Origin: Helicobacteraceae bacterium
GTDB taxonomy: Bacteria; Campylobacterota; Campylobacteria; Campylobacterales; SZUA-545
Assembly: GCA_031276985.1 (NCBI GenBank)
Contig: JAISMA010000117.1
Span: 1 to 22,684 of the forward strand
Direction: 5' to 3'
DNA: 22,684 nucleotides
The position numbers were made by a program, and so were the translations under genes. Under the pieces are notes generated by a model. The model saw nothing but the letters and a program-made list of their open reading frames with translations. It made no database searches and was not told the origin of the DNA. Positions 14,934-22,684 of this stretch are shown piece after piece (the first letter of the stretch is position 1; each line of letters opens with the position of its first letter).

Positions 14934-15711
14934 GGAAAACGACTATGGCGTTTATATCGTCTTCGTCGACGTCTGGCTTTGTAGACGGTTTGTGATAATT
15001 AACCCTTACAAGCCAGATTCCTTTATTGCCAAACTTGAAAGTCGCAACGCCGTTTTTATCCGTTTTGCTTTTTAGCGCGTAGGCGTTTTCGGTATTTGGA
15101 TCAAACTTGTCGTAAGTGGCGAAAATATCCGCGTTTGCAAACGGTTTTCCGTCGTACAACACTTGGAATTTGCCGCTTTTGCCAACGGTAATATCGGCGG
15201 GATTTGTAAGCGGAACTATCTCAAAAATCTGTTTCAACGGCTCTTTGAAACTTTTGTCGCCAGATTTCGGGTTAAGATAGGTTTTTGAAAGTTTGCTGAA
15301 ATAGATCGACTTTGCGATCGTAACGCCTGCGGCTTCAGCCTGTTTTTTAGTGCCGTCAAAATATCCGTCCGTCGTCAAGCAGTAAAAACCGCCCGCGCGC
15401 TCGCCAAGAACCACGGCGGGCGAATCGCTTTGCAATTTATACGAAGTCTCGTACAAAAGCCGATCTTTATTCGCCGTAAGCGCCAAAGGCGTGATTTTGC
15501 CGTCTTGCAAAACGCGAACCAAATTGACGCTTGACGGCTCTTCAATCTCCTCGCCTTTAATGAAGTAGTGCGTCGAAAGCGCGTCCAGCTTCACTTCGTC
15601 GCCCGCTTTGTAGTCTTTGACCTCGCGCGGCGCTACAAAAAACTCATGCGCAAAAAGCGTCATTGAGCTAAACATGGTAAAAGCCATCGCGGCTAGAACC
15701 TTTTTCTGCAT
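14923..15711 (-). CDS. DUF4198-family exported protein
   Basis: The protein has 262 residues. Residues 1 to about 21 are a signal peptide (AAMAFTMFSSMTLFA), after which the mature protein would start with HEFFVAPREVKDYKAGDEVK. The N-terminal histidine, the two-part layout and the C-terminal segment (YDGKPFANADIFATYDKF, LKSKTDKNGVATFKFGNKGI, WLVRVNYHKP) fit the DUF4198 family. Members are often found beside metal importers, for example as NikK in nickel ECF systems. The C-terminal DKNGVATF block resembles the DKNGVFAF block of the downstream partner. AAGGAG (15718-15723, minus strand) precedes the ATG. An A/T-rich ATAATA motif near 15743-15751 could supply a minus-strand -10 box (TATTAT), but no good -35 was found. 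A periplasmic role in metal binding is inferred. Confidence 0.75.
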   Translation of the reverse strand: MQKKVLAAMAFTMFSSMTLFAHEFFVAPREVKDYKAGDEVKLDALSTHYFIKGEEIEEPSSVNLVRVLQDGKITPLALTANKDRLLYETSYKLQSDSPAVVLGERAGGFYCLTTDGYFDGTKKQAEAAGVTIAKSIYFSKLSKTYLNPKSGDKSFKEPLKQIFEIVPLTNPADITVGKSGKFQVLYDGKPFANADIFATYDKFDPNTENAYALKSKTDKNGVATFKFGNKGIWLVRVNYHKPSTKPDVDEDDINAIVVFRVK

Positions 15712-15843
15712 TGCGTTCTCCTTGTGTAAGATTTTTGAAAAAATAATAATACCGCCGCAACCTTAAAATAAACTGAAGAATGCGACGGACAAAAAGATTT
15801 TACGCATGTTTTATGTTTTCGCCGATAATAAACGCGGATAACT

Positions 15844-15892
15844 CGCGTCAACGCGCGTAATCGCCAAAAGTTTAGGAAAAAACGACTATATT
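15844..15892 (+). promoter_or_regulatory. Candidate truD promoter and adjacent palindrome
   Basis: TATATT (15887-15892) lies 22 bases before the truD ATG and could be a -10 box. No good -35 hexamer is seen, which is common in Campylobacterota. A short palindrome CGCGT-CA-ACGCG (15844-15855) sits near the expected upstream region. The 202-base gap also separates this gene from the divergent DUF4198 gene. Confidence 0.3.
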
Positions 15893-15913
15893 TGCGTTTT
15901 TCAAAGGCAACAT

Positions 15914-17011
15914 ATGCAAAAACGCGGATTTTTTCTAACGCACTCGCCCATAAACGCGCATTTCGCGCAAAACGCCAAAGATTTCGTCGTCGAGGAGATT
16001 TCGCTCTACGAGCCAAGCGGAGCGGGCGATCATCTGTTTGTGAAAATTAGAAAAAAAGGCGTCTCCACATGGGAGGCGGCGCAAATTTTCAGCGAGCGAA
16101 TCGGCGTAAAAACGCGCGATATTGGCTACGCGGGACTCAAAGACAAAAACGCGATGTGCGTTCAAACGCTCTCTTTTCCCGCGAAATTTGAATCCGCGAT
16201 CGCCGCGTTTGAACATGAAGCGATTAAGATTTTGGACGTAAAACGACACAACAACAAGTTAAAAATAGGTCATCTAAAGGGCAACAGATTTTTTATTCGA
16301 CTGAAAAAAGTCGGAGCGATCGAGGCGAAAAAACTAGACGCCGCGATCAAGGAGATCGCACAAAGCGGCGCGCCTAATTTTTTTGGTTTTCAGCGTTTTG
16401 GATTGGGCGGCGACAACTACGAAAAAGCGCGGGCGTTCCTTGACGGCGAGGCGAAAATTCGCGGGCGAAAAATGCAAAAATTCCTGATAAACGCCCTGCA
16501 AAGCGAGCGTTTCAACGCATGGCTTACGCGGCGGATTGAGCTATCGCATGCGATACGCGGTTTCGGCGCGGATAAGATCGCCTCAGAATACGGGTTTAAC
16601 GCCGAAACGATCAAGGAATTAAATTCGCAAAAGCAGTTTTTCAGGTTGTTGCGAGGCGATATTATGCTGCATTATCCACACGGAAAACTATACGTCGCAA
16701 ACGAGCCGATTAAAGAAGCCGAGCGCTTCGCGGCGAAGCAAACCGCGCCGACGGGCGTTTTGAGCGGAAGTCAAGTTATGCTTGCCGAAGATTTAGCCGC
16801 CGCGATAGAAAACGAGTTTTTGGAGGATATTCCAACAAGCGGGGATCGCCGTTACGCTTGGATTTTTCCTGAAGAGTTAAAGGGCGAATACGTCGCGCAA
16901 GAGGCGCATTACGAGCTGGGTTTTTATCTGCCCAAAGGGTCGTACGCCACTACTTTGATCGAGGAGTTGCTACATAGCGAACTAAGCGTCGATTCAAGCC
17001 GCCAAAACTAA
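15914..17011 (+). CDS. truD: tRNA pseudouridine(13) synthase TruD
   Basis: The protein has 365 residues. TruD converts uridine 13 of certain tRNAs to pseudouridine. The active-site block RDIGYAGLKDKNA is at 68-80, with the catalytic aspartate at 77. FVVEEISLYEPSG near 24-36, LKIGHLKGNRFFIRL (116-130) and NFFGFQRFG (155-163) are further family landmarks, and the region after about 165 holds the TRUD insertion domain. The ATG at 15914 is preceded by AAAGG at a suitable distance, and the family match begins within a few residues of it. It is the first gene of a plus-strand block with the COG3400 gene, aroB and the channel gene, an order typical of Campylobacterota. Confidence 0.95.
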   Translation: MQKRGFFLTHSPINAHFAQNAKDFVVEEISLYEPSGAGDHLFVKIRKKGVSTWEAAQIFSERIGVKTRDIGYAGLKDKNAMCVQTLSFPAKFESAIAAFEHEAIKILDVKRHNNKLKIGHLKGNRFFIRLKKVGAIEAKKLDAAIKEIAQSGAPNFFGFQRFGLGGDNYEKARAFLDGEAKIRGRKMQKFLINALQSERFNAWLTRRIELSHAIRGFGADKIASEYGFNAETIKELNSQKQFFRLLRGDIMLHYPHGKLYVANEPIKEAERFAAKQTAPTGVLSGSQVMLAEDLAAAIENEFLEDIPTSGDRRYAWIFPEELKGEYVAQEAHYELGFYLPKGSYATTLIEELLHSELSVDSSRQN

Positions 17012-17031
17012 ATTGGCTAAAATCCCAATCA

Positions 17032-18444
17032 ATGAAAAGACTGCTGATTCTTGCCGACGGCGAAGTTGCCGAGCGATACGTTAAGCGCCTCGTCGATACC
17101 TACACCGACGCAAATCTTTACACGATCGTATATTATCGCGGCGCGATCGCGGAGAGCGAGGCGATCTACTGCCGTTTTTATCGCTTCGATCCGACGAGTT
17201 TCAGCAAACTTGAAGCTATTTTTTCAAAGCAGACAAGCGCCGCGTATATCGTGATGAAAGAGCCGCAAGACGCTACGCAAGTATATAAAAATCTTCGGAT
17301 ATTAAGCCGCGAGTTGATGATCTACGCGCTTGATTCGGGCGGTTTGGACGATCTGCCAAACGACGATCCAAACTTGCAGCGCGTTTCGGCGAGCGAATTG
17401 CTGGCAAATCGCCTAATGGCTTTAACGCCGAATATTCCCGTTAGCGCGCAGTATGTGGGGCTTGGCATTGGCGAAATTACCGAAGTTAAAGTGCCGTTTG
17501 GCAGCGCTTACGCCTATCGCCACATAAATCATATCGCGCAAAATAAATGGCGGATCGCGGCGATCTATCGCGGCGGAGAGCTGGTTTTGCCCTTTGCGAC
17601 GCTGATGATTCGCCCTAGCGACAATCTGCTTTTGGTGGGACAGCCCAACATATTGAAAACCGTCTATCGCGCCATTAAGATTGAAAGCGGTCAGTTTCCC
17701 GCGCCGTACGGGAGATCGCTTTATCTGCTGCTGGATATTTCGCCGCGCCGACGAGACAAGGCGATCGCGGAGCTAGAAAGCGCGTTAAGCCTGCATAAAC
17801 GGCTGAAAAATCGACCGCTGTATATCAAGGCGATCAATCCCGACGATTGGCAGACGCTACAAAAACTGCAAACAATTAAACAGCCCGATATTTATATCGA
17901 TATAGCTTATAAACCGTTTAATCTCGAACAAAGCCTGCTTAAAGAACTCGCGCGCCACAACGCGGGACTGCTTATGGTAAGCGACGAGTTTTTCGCCAAA
18001 AAAACTAATAGACTTTTGGCGCTCAAATCGCAAAAACCAATTTGGAAACTAGGGACAAATTCAATCTCGCAACTTAAAAGCGCCGCGCTGCTTGTGAGCG
18101 CAAATCCTACGCTGGAGCAAATATCGCCCGTGCTGTTTGATCTCTCCGCGCAGCTTGCGATCGAAGTAGAGTTGTATCCGTCAAAAGGCGACGAAGTTGG
18201 CGAAAACGAGGTGTTGGAACATTATGAAAATTTAGCGGCGATTCATTCGCGGACTATTAGCGTGAAAAGCGCCGAAGAAAACGCGATCGTAACGTTAAGG
18301 CAAAAAGAAAATCTGTTGCTATTTTTTCCTTTTGACGAGGCGATGACGCAAAAAAGTATGCTTGATTTTCTCAAGCTAAAACAGGCTGAAAAGATGTATT
18401 CGTTTTTAACGGAGCATCACCAGCTTTTTATTCCGGTTTTGTAA
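17032..18444 (+). CDS. COG3400-type NAD-binding/TrkA-C domain protein
   Basis: The protein has 470 residues and no signal peptide or membrane helix. The N-terminus looks like a Rossmann-type nucleotide-binding fold (RLLILADGEVAERYVKRLVD). A segment around residues 145-215 resembles a TrkA-C (RCK-C) ligand-binding domain (GEITEVKVPFGSAYAYRHIN, LVLPFATLMIRPSDNLLLVG). The remaining half is alpha/beta without a motif I recognise. Proteins of this kind are a Campylobacterota hallmark and are usually found beside aroB and an MscS-type channel; a role in sensing ions or nucleotides for transport is plausible but unproven. It starts 20 bases after truD and ends eight bases before aroB. No strong Shine-Dalgarno sequence precedes the ATG. 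Confidence 0.75.
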   Translation: MKRLLILADGEVAERYVKRLVDTYTDANLYTIVYYRGAIAESEAIYCRFYRFDPTSFSKLEAIFSKQTSAAYIVMKEPQDATQVYKNLRILSRELMIYALDSGGLDDLPNDDPNLQRVSASELLANRLMALTPNIPVSAQYVGLGIGEITEVKVPFGSAYAYRHINHIAQNKWRIAAIYRGGELVLPFATLMIRPSDNLLLVGQPNILKTVYRAIKIESGQFPAPYGRSLYLLLDISPRRRDKAIAELESALSLHKRLKNRPLYIKAINPDDWQTLQKLQTIKQPDIYIDIAYKPFNLEQSLLKELARHNAGLLMVSDEFFAKKTNRLLALKSQKPIWKLGTNSISQLKSAALLVSANPTLEQISPVLFDLSAQLAIEVELYPSKGDEVGENEVLEHYENLAAIHSRTISVKSAEENAIVTLRQKENLLLFFPFDEAMTQKSMLDFLKLKQAEKMYSFLTEHHQLFIPVL

Positions 18445-18452
18445 GGAAAACG

Positions 18453-19499
18453 ATGACCATAGATATAAACCTTAAAAAAAATGTCGACGATAGCTATAAG
18501 ATATATATCGGCGATCTAGGCAAACTGAAATTCGACTCGAAAACCGCGATCGTAACCAATGACACGGTCGCCGATCTGTATTTGGACGAATTGCGATCGC
18601 TTATATCCGCGCCGCAGGTTGGCGAAGTTATCATAAAAGACGGCGAGCAATATAAAAATCTCGATACGATCGCCGAGATTGTCGATCGCTTATGCGAATT
18701 GCGGCTAGATCGCCAAAGTACGTTAATAGCTTTTGGCGGCGGAGTGATTGGCGATATGACCGGATTTTGCGCGGCGATATACCAGCGCGGCATATCGTTT
18801 GTGCAAATTCCCACGACGTTGCTTGCTATGGTCGACGCGAGCGTGGGCGGAAAAACGGGCGTTAATAACGTCTGCGGTAAAAACATGATCGGATCTTTTA
18901 ATCAGCCAAAGAGCGTTCGCATCGATACAAAGTGGTTAAAAACTTTGCCAAAACGCGAATTTAGCGCGGGCGTCGCGGAGATAGTCAAAATGGCGGCAAC
19001 GCTTGATAGCGATTTTTTTGCGCGGCTTGAAAGCGCCAATCTAAATAACGAAACGGAACTTACGGAAGCGATCGCGCAATCTATTCGCATTAAAGCCGAT
19101 ATAGTTATGCAAGATGAAAAAGAGAGCGGCGCGAGGGCGGTATTAAACTATGGGCATACGTTTGGACACGCGATTGAAAAAGAGAGCGGTTACGGCGCGT
19201 ATTTGCACGGCGAATGCGTGGCGATGGGCATGATAATGGCGAATAATCTGGCGGTTAGTCTTGGGGCGCTTACGCAAAACGAAGCCGATCGAATCGATAA
19301 AACTTTACGCAAATTCGGACTAACGGCTCGATATAAAACGCCTAGCGCAGAAAACTTTTACGCTAGTTTTTTTCTTGACAAAAAAACGCTTGCCGATCGT
19401 ATATATTTTGCTCTGCCGCGCGGGATTGGCTCATACGTTTTTGTAAACGACGCGCCAAAAAATCTGGTAATCGACGCGATAATTAAAGGCGGCGAATGA
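18453..19499 (+). CDS. aroB: 3-dehydroquinate synthase
   Basis: The protein has 348 residues, a normal AroB length. It makes 3-dehydroquinate from DAHP, the second step of the shikimate pathway, using NAD and a divalent metal. The NAD-binding GGGVIGDMTGF is at 95-105 and PTTLLAMVDASVGGKTGVN at 120-138. The metal ligands are E176 (AGVAEIVK), H235 in NYGHTFGHA and H252 in LHGE. AAGGA stands six bases before the ATG. The stop overlaps the following channel gene (ATGA). Confidence 0.97.
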   Translation: MTIDINLKKNVDDSYKIYIGDLGKLKFDSKTAIVTNDTVADLYLDELRSLISAPQVGEVIIKDGEQYKNLDTIAEIVDRLCELRLDRQSTLIAFGGGVIGDMTGFCAAIYQRGISFVQIPTTLLAMVDASVGGKTGVNNVCGKNMIGSFNQPKSVRIDTKWLKTLPKREFSAGVAEIVKMAATLDSDFFARLESANLNNETELTEAIAQSIRIKADIVMQDEKESGARAVLNYGHTFGHAIEKESGYGAYLHGECVAMGMIMANNLAVSLGALTQNEADRIDKTLRKFGLTARYKTPSAENFYASFFLDKKTLADRIYFALPRGIGSYVFVNDAPKNLVIDAIIKGGE

Positions 19500-21121
19500 A
19501 ATTAACGCGCTTTTTGGCTTTGTTTGCCGCGATCGCTACGATTTGTTTAGCCGAAACGATCGACGACGCCAACGAAACGCAAGCGCAGTTAGAGGAAATA
19601 ACCGCGCAGATCGCCAAAATTGACGCGAGGTTAGATTCGGACAACAACGTATGGATTAAACAGTTTATCGATCAGCGCGATTTTCTCGCTTTGCAAACAG
19701 AGCAAACGCAGATCGACGCGGAAATAAAACAGCTTTCAAACAAACGCGACAGCCTATCCAAACAACGCCGCGAAATGCTTGAAGAACGCGCTAAAACTTT
19801 GCGAATACGACTTGATCTGCTTAGCGATTCTTCCGCCGCTTCTCCTTATGATAGCGTTTCAAAGATCGATCCAATTCCCGACGCTCCAGAAGTAAAAAAT
19901 CCGTTTGCGATTATAGGCGGTTTTTCGTATATACGCGAAGGTTCGCGCATGTTAAGAGAACAGCAAACAAAATTGCGATCGCTTCGCGCCGTAATCGCCG
20001 ACGAAAAAGAGCGCCAAGCGCTTTTGGAGCGCCAAAACGCGCTTTTATTGCAACTAAAACAGCCCGACGTCGCCGCCAAATACGCCGAAACGATCGCGCT
20101 GTTAACCGCGTTGAACAATATCGAGGAGGTTTTGAATACGGCGCTTAGCGTGCAAGAAAAACGTTTTAGCGCAAACGAGGCGCAGATAAAAGCGCAGATC
20201 GAAGGCGAAATATCCAAACTTATCTCGATCGCGGCGATCGCGGCTGTGATTATCGCGCTTGGGTTTTTGCTGAAACTTGTAGTTAAGCGTACTGTAACCG
20301 ACGCCAATCGCATATTTAGCATTAACCGCGCCGCCAATATAGCGACGTTTTTCGTTATCGCGCTGGTTTTGTTGTTTAACTACATAAACAACATCGTCTA
20401 TTTCGTTACGCTGCTGGGCTTTATATCCGCGGGGATCGCAATCGCCATGAAAGATTGGTTTATGAGCTTGCTAGGCTGGCTCGTGATTGTAATCGGCGGT
20501 TCGGTGCATATCGGCGATCGCATTCGCATCGTGCGCGAAGGCGACGTTGTCGTGGGCGACGTGCTGGAGATTGGCTTGACGCGAATTATGCTTTTTGAGG
20601 ACATTACGCTTGCGACGTTTGATCGCAATCGCAGAGCGGGGCGAATCATACACGTTCCAAACAATTACGTCTTTACGAATATCATTCAAAATTACACCTA
20701 CAACGAAATGCAGACGGTTTGGGACGGCGTGGATATTACGGTTACGTTTGATTCCAATCACAAAAAAGCGCGCAAAATCGCGAAAGAGATCGCCGCCAAA
20801 CACGCGATCGGTTACACCGATCAAACGCGCAAGCACTACAACAATTTGAGAATGCGTTTCAACTTTCGCGCCGTCAGCGTCGAGCCGCGCGTTTTCACGT
20901 TCGCGCATATTTACGGGGTAAAGGTGAGCGTTTGGTATCTGACCAACTCGTACGCCACGCTTTCTTTGCGAAGCGTCATTAGCGCGGAGATAATCGAGGC
21001 GTTCAACGCCGCCGACGGCGTTACGATCGCTTATCCAACCTACGCGCTAGGTCGCGACTCGATCGCTTTTCCGCCTCCGCTACTCGACGACGCATCCTTC
21101 TCTGCGGGATACAAAGCCTAA
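19496..21121 (+). CDS. MscS-family mechanosensitive channel with periplasmic coiled coil
   Basis: The protein has 541 residues. A signal peptide covers 1 to about 19 (FLALFAAIATICLA). A long charged helical region, probably coiled coil, spans about 25-240 and should lie in the periplasm. Membrane helices are near 243-263, 280-297 and 302-335; the last carries the MscS pore-helix and beta-domain signature (GFISAGIAIAMKDWFMSLLG, then GGSVHIGDRIRI). The C-terminal 200 residues form the cytoplasmic beta and alpha/beta domains. Such channels release solutes under hypo-osmotic stress. It overlaps aroB by four bases, a pairing known from Campylobacter. The last residues after about 520 look disordered. 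Confidence 0.92.
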   Translation: MKLTRFLALFAAIATICLAETIDDANETQAQLEEITAQIAKIDARLDSDNNVWIKQFIDQRDFLALQTEQTQIDAEIKQLSNKRDSLSKQRREMLEERAKTLRIRLDLLSDSSAASPYDSVSKIDPIPDAPEVKNPFAIIGGFSYIREGSRMLREQQTKLRSLRAVIADEKERQALLERQNALLLQLKQPDVAAKYAETIALLTALNNIEEVLNTALSVQEKRFSANEAQIKAQIEGEISKLISIAAIAAVIIALGFLLKLVVKRTVTDANRIFSINRAANIATFFVIALVLLFNYINNIVYFVTLLGFISAGIAIAMKDWFMSLLGWLVIVIGGSVHIGDRIRIVREGDVVVGDVLEIGLTRIMLFEDITLATFDRNRRAGRIIHVPNNYVFTNIIQNYTYNEMQTVWDGVDITVTFDSNHKKARKIAKEIAAKHAIGYTDQTRKHYNNLRMRFNFRAVSVEPRVFTFAHIYGVKVSVWYLTNSYATLSLRSVISAEIIEAFNAADGVTIAYPTYALGRDSIAFPPPLLDDASFSAGYKA

Positions 21122-21189
21122 CGTTAGCGTCGGCTATCGGCGCGATTTTGCTCCTTCTCTATGTAAAGCCTAACGGCGCAATTAAACAG

Positions 21190-21203
21190 CCGCGCTTACG
21201 CGG
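21190..21203. other. Short hairpin downstream of the channel gene
   Basis: CCGCG-CTTA-CGCGG forms a tight five-base-pair stem about 70 bases after the stop of the channel gene. No T-run follows, so its use as a terminator is doubtful. Between 21122 and 21393 I see no other clear signal. Confidence 0.25.
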
Positions 21204-21393
21204 TTAAACGGAAAAATCGGCGCTACAACGAAAAACGCGGCTTTCTTGACGGCGCGGTTAGCGTTAATCGCCGTTTGCCCAATAGCTCCCCCTCTCAACT
21301 TTTTCGCTTCGCGTCTACGTCCGCCAATCGTCGTTTTTGATTTGTAATTCGCCATGTTATTAGTTGCTTTGTTTTTGTAAAATCCAACATTTA

Positions 21394-21545
21394 CGTCATG
21401 CCCGCGAAGCGCCCGCCGCGACAGCGACGTAAGGCGCGAAGGGATGCGGGTATTCATCTCCAAAAAAAAACAATCGAAAGTCAATTATTATTCGCAACGT
21501 CCTTTAACTTTCTTTTTTTTGATTTCCGTTTTCGCGGGAATGACG
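21394..21545. repeat. Palindromic intergenic repeat element, copy B
   Basis: The ends are CGTCATGCCCGC (21394-21405) and GCGGGAATGACG (21534-21545), the same outer pair as in the copy at 3272-3494, again with one mismatch at the seventh base. An internal GCGGGTAT (21447-21454) also recurs. The element is about 70 bases shorter than copy A and its middle differs. It carries no coding sequence. Confidence 0.6.
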
Positions 21546-21712
21546 AGAGGCGCAAAAGGCGACCAATGGCGTAAAATAACAGTAGCGATCGACGCAAACG
21601 GCAAGAACGATTGGAAGCGGAAGCGGGAGAACGCGGGCGGGGAGCAAGAATGCAAAAAACCAGCGGAGAAAAATAGTGAAACGTGGCGCGATAAGCGAAG
21701 GAAAGGCGGGCG
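21546..21712 (+). other. Purine-rich noncoding tract after repeat copy B
   Basis: By manual count 127 of 170 plus-strand bases in 21541-21710 are A or G (75%). The tract fills the gap between repeat copy B and the methyltransferase gene and includes that gene's ribosome binding site (GAAAGG, 21701-21706). It parallels the tract after copy A. No gene is apparent. Confidence 0.5.
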
Positions 21713-22684
21713 ATGAGGCGATTTAGCGATTACGCCAACGAGTGGCTCTACGGCGAGGACGGCTACTACGCGACGCTTAAAGCGATCGGCATGAGAGGCG
21801 ATTTTTACACCGCCGTCAGTTTAACGCCGTTTTTCGGCGGCGCGATCGCCAACCATATAACGCGGCTGATCAAGCGCGGCGCTTTAAGCCGCGACGCCGC
21901 GATCGTGGAGTTTGGCGCGCACAACGCGCGGCTGATCGCCGACGCGATTCAGTTCATTTACACGCTTGAGCCGAGTTTGCTGAAAAGTTTGACCTTTGCG
22001 ATCGTAGAGCCGATCGAGGCGCTACGCGTCAAACAGCGCGAGTATTTGAGCGCGAGTTTTGGCGAGGCGGCGAATATCGTTATCGCGCCGTCGATCGATC
22101 GCCTCCGCGCAAAAAGCGCGTTTGTTTACGCCAACGAGCTGTTCGACGCCTTTGTTTTTGAATTGATCGACGGCGAAAAAATGGCGTTTGTCGAGGACGG
22201 GCGCGTTGTCTGGCGCGAGGCGAGCGAAGATGTTATAAATCGCGCGCGATCGCTTGGAATCAAGCGTGGCGAGTTGTTTTTGGGCTACGAAGCGTTTGCC
22301 GCCGCGCTTAAAAACAGCTTCGATCGGTGCGAATTTCTCGCGTTCGATTATGGCGATTTGCTGCCGCGAGGCGATTTTTCGGCGCGGATATACGATCGTC
22401 ATCAAACGTTGCCGCTGTTTGAGCCCGCGTCGCTTAAACCTTACTTTAAGCGCGCCGATCTCACCGCCGACGCTCCGTTTTGGCATATCAAAAAGGCGTT
22501 TTTGGACGCGGGATTTGAAAATGTCGAGATCGCCAATCAAAATACGGCGCTGCTGGAAATGGGACTGGACGAATTATTGGCGATTTATCAGGAAAAAGCG
22601 GGATTTGAAGCGTACAAAAAAGAAATCGGCAGGGCGCGAACGCTGATCGACCCCGCCGTGATGGGCGAACGATTTAAGCGGCTT
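21713..22684 (+). CDS. MidA-family SAM-dependent methyltransferase (COG1565/DUF185), 3' end outside window
   Basis: The frame is open from the ATG at 21713 to the last base (324 codons), so the C-terminus is missing. The start MRRFSDYANEWLYGEDGYYA and GMRGDFYTAVSLTPFFGGAI match the N-terminus of bacterial MidA/NDUFAF7-type proteins. The SAM-binding loop is VEFGAHNARLIADAI (65-79), a variant of the usual EiGaGxG. FAIVEP (95-100) and YANELFDAF (139-147), a hallmark of this family, follow, and MGERFKRL stands at the window edge. Mitochondrial NDUFAF7 methylates an arginine of a complex I subunit; the bacterial substrate is not established. GAAAGG lies a short distance upstream. The gene follows a 591-base gap, so it is probably transcribed separately from the channel gene. 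Confidence 0.85.
   Translation, partial: MRRFSDYANEWLYGEDGYYATLKAIGMRGDFYTAVSLTPFFGGAIANHITRLIKRGALSRDAAIVEFGAHNARLIADAIQFIYTLEPSLLKSLTFAIVEPIEALRVKQREYLSASFGEAANIVIAPSIDRLRAKSAFVYANELFDAFVFELIDGEKMAFVEDGRVVWREASEDVINRARSLGIKRGELFLGYEAFAAALKNSFDRCEFLAFDYGDLLPRGDFSARIYDRHQTLPLFEPASLKPYFKRADLTADAPFWHIKKAFLDAGFENVEIANQNTALLEMGLDELLAIYQEKAGFEAYKKEIGRARTLIDPAVMGERFKRL

Noticed and set aside
21182..21484. Minus-strand frame of 100 codons, with an internal ATG giving a 57-residue basic protein (MANYKSKTTIGGRRREAKKL...)
   Set aside because: No Shine-Dalgarno sequence, no family recognised, and the upstream part runs through repeat copy B. A small real gene or remnant at about 21182-21355 cannot be fully excluded.

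Overview
The window looks like chromosomal DNA of a Campylobacterota (epsilonproteobacterial) organism of roughly 50% GC. The main grounds are the gene order truD - COG3400 TrkA-like protein - aroB - MscS-type channel, which I know from that phylum, and a sulfate-to-homocysteine gene set of the type worked out in Wolinella succinogenes. The DNA is rich in CGATCG and in the octamer GCGATCGC. No rRNA, tRNA, CRISPR array or insertion sequence was seen.

Layout. (1) 1-1821: the 3' part of a large phage-type protein gene, cut by the window edge, with a terminator-like hairpin after it. (2) 1902-2990, minus strand: an exported protein built of about ten nearly identical TPR repeats, with a promoter at 3188-3215 and a leader of about 190 nt. 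(3) 2991-3906: a 916-base stretch with no convincing gene. It holds that promoter and leader, a palindromic repeat element (3272-3494), a 72% purine tract, a large hairpin (3754-3819) and the promoter of the next operon. (4) 3967-14412, plus strand: eleven tightly packed, mostly overlapping genes. They encode sulfate uptake (sbp, cysT, cysW, cysA), APS reductase (cysH-type), a sulfur-carrier protein (HcyS-like), its E1-like activating enzyme (HcyF-like), a JAMM metalloprotease (HcyD-like), a sulfite reductase fused to a TusA-like domain, and a bifunctional siroheme synthase. The last two genes are purU and a nifZ-family gene. (5) 14472-15711, minus strand: two overlapping genes for small exported proteins, a DUF4198 protein and a membrane-anchored partner. 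Both are predicted to start with histidine once mature. (6) 15914-21121, plus strand: truD, the COG3400 protein, aroB and an MscS-family channel. (7) 21122-21712: a second gene-poor stretch with a second copy of the palindromic element and another purine-rich tail. (8) 21713-22684: a MidA-family methyltransferase gene that runs off the right edge.

How the genes work together. The central operon reads as one pathway. Sulfate is imported, and after activation by an enzyme not encoded here APS is reduced to sulfite. Siroheme-dependent sulfite reductase makes sulfide. HcyF then adenylates the trimmed C-terminal glycine of HcyS so that it can become a thiocarboxylate, and HcyD trims the carrier and should later release the amino acid product. 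CysG supplies the siroheme. MetY, which completes the Wolinella pathway, and the sulfate adenylyltransferase lie outside this window.

The points most worth a second look are the long basic tail on the sulfur carrier, the TusA domain fused to sulfite reductase, the stand-alone NifZ gene in the same operon, the paired exported proteins with an N-terminal histidine, and the two palindromic elements that each lead into a strongly purine-rich tract.
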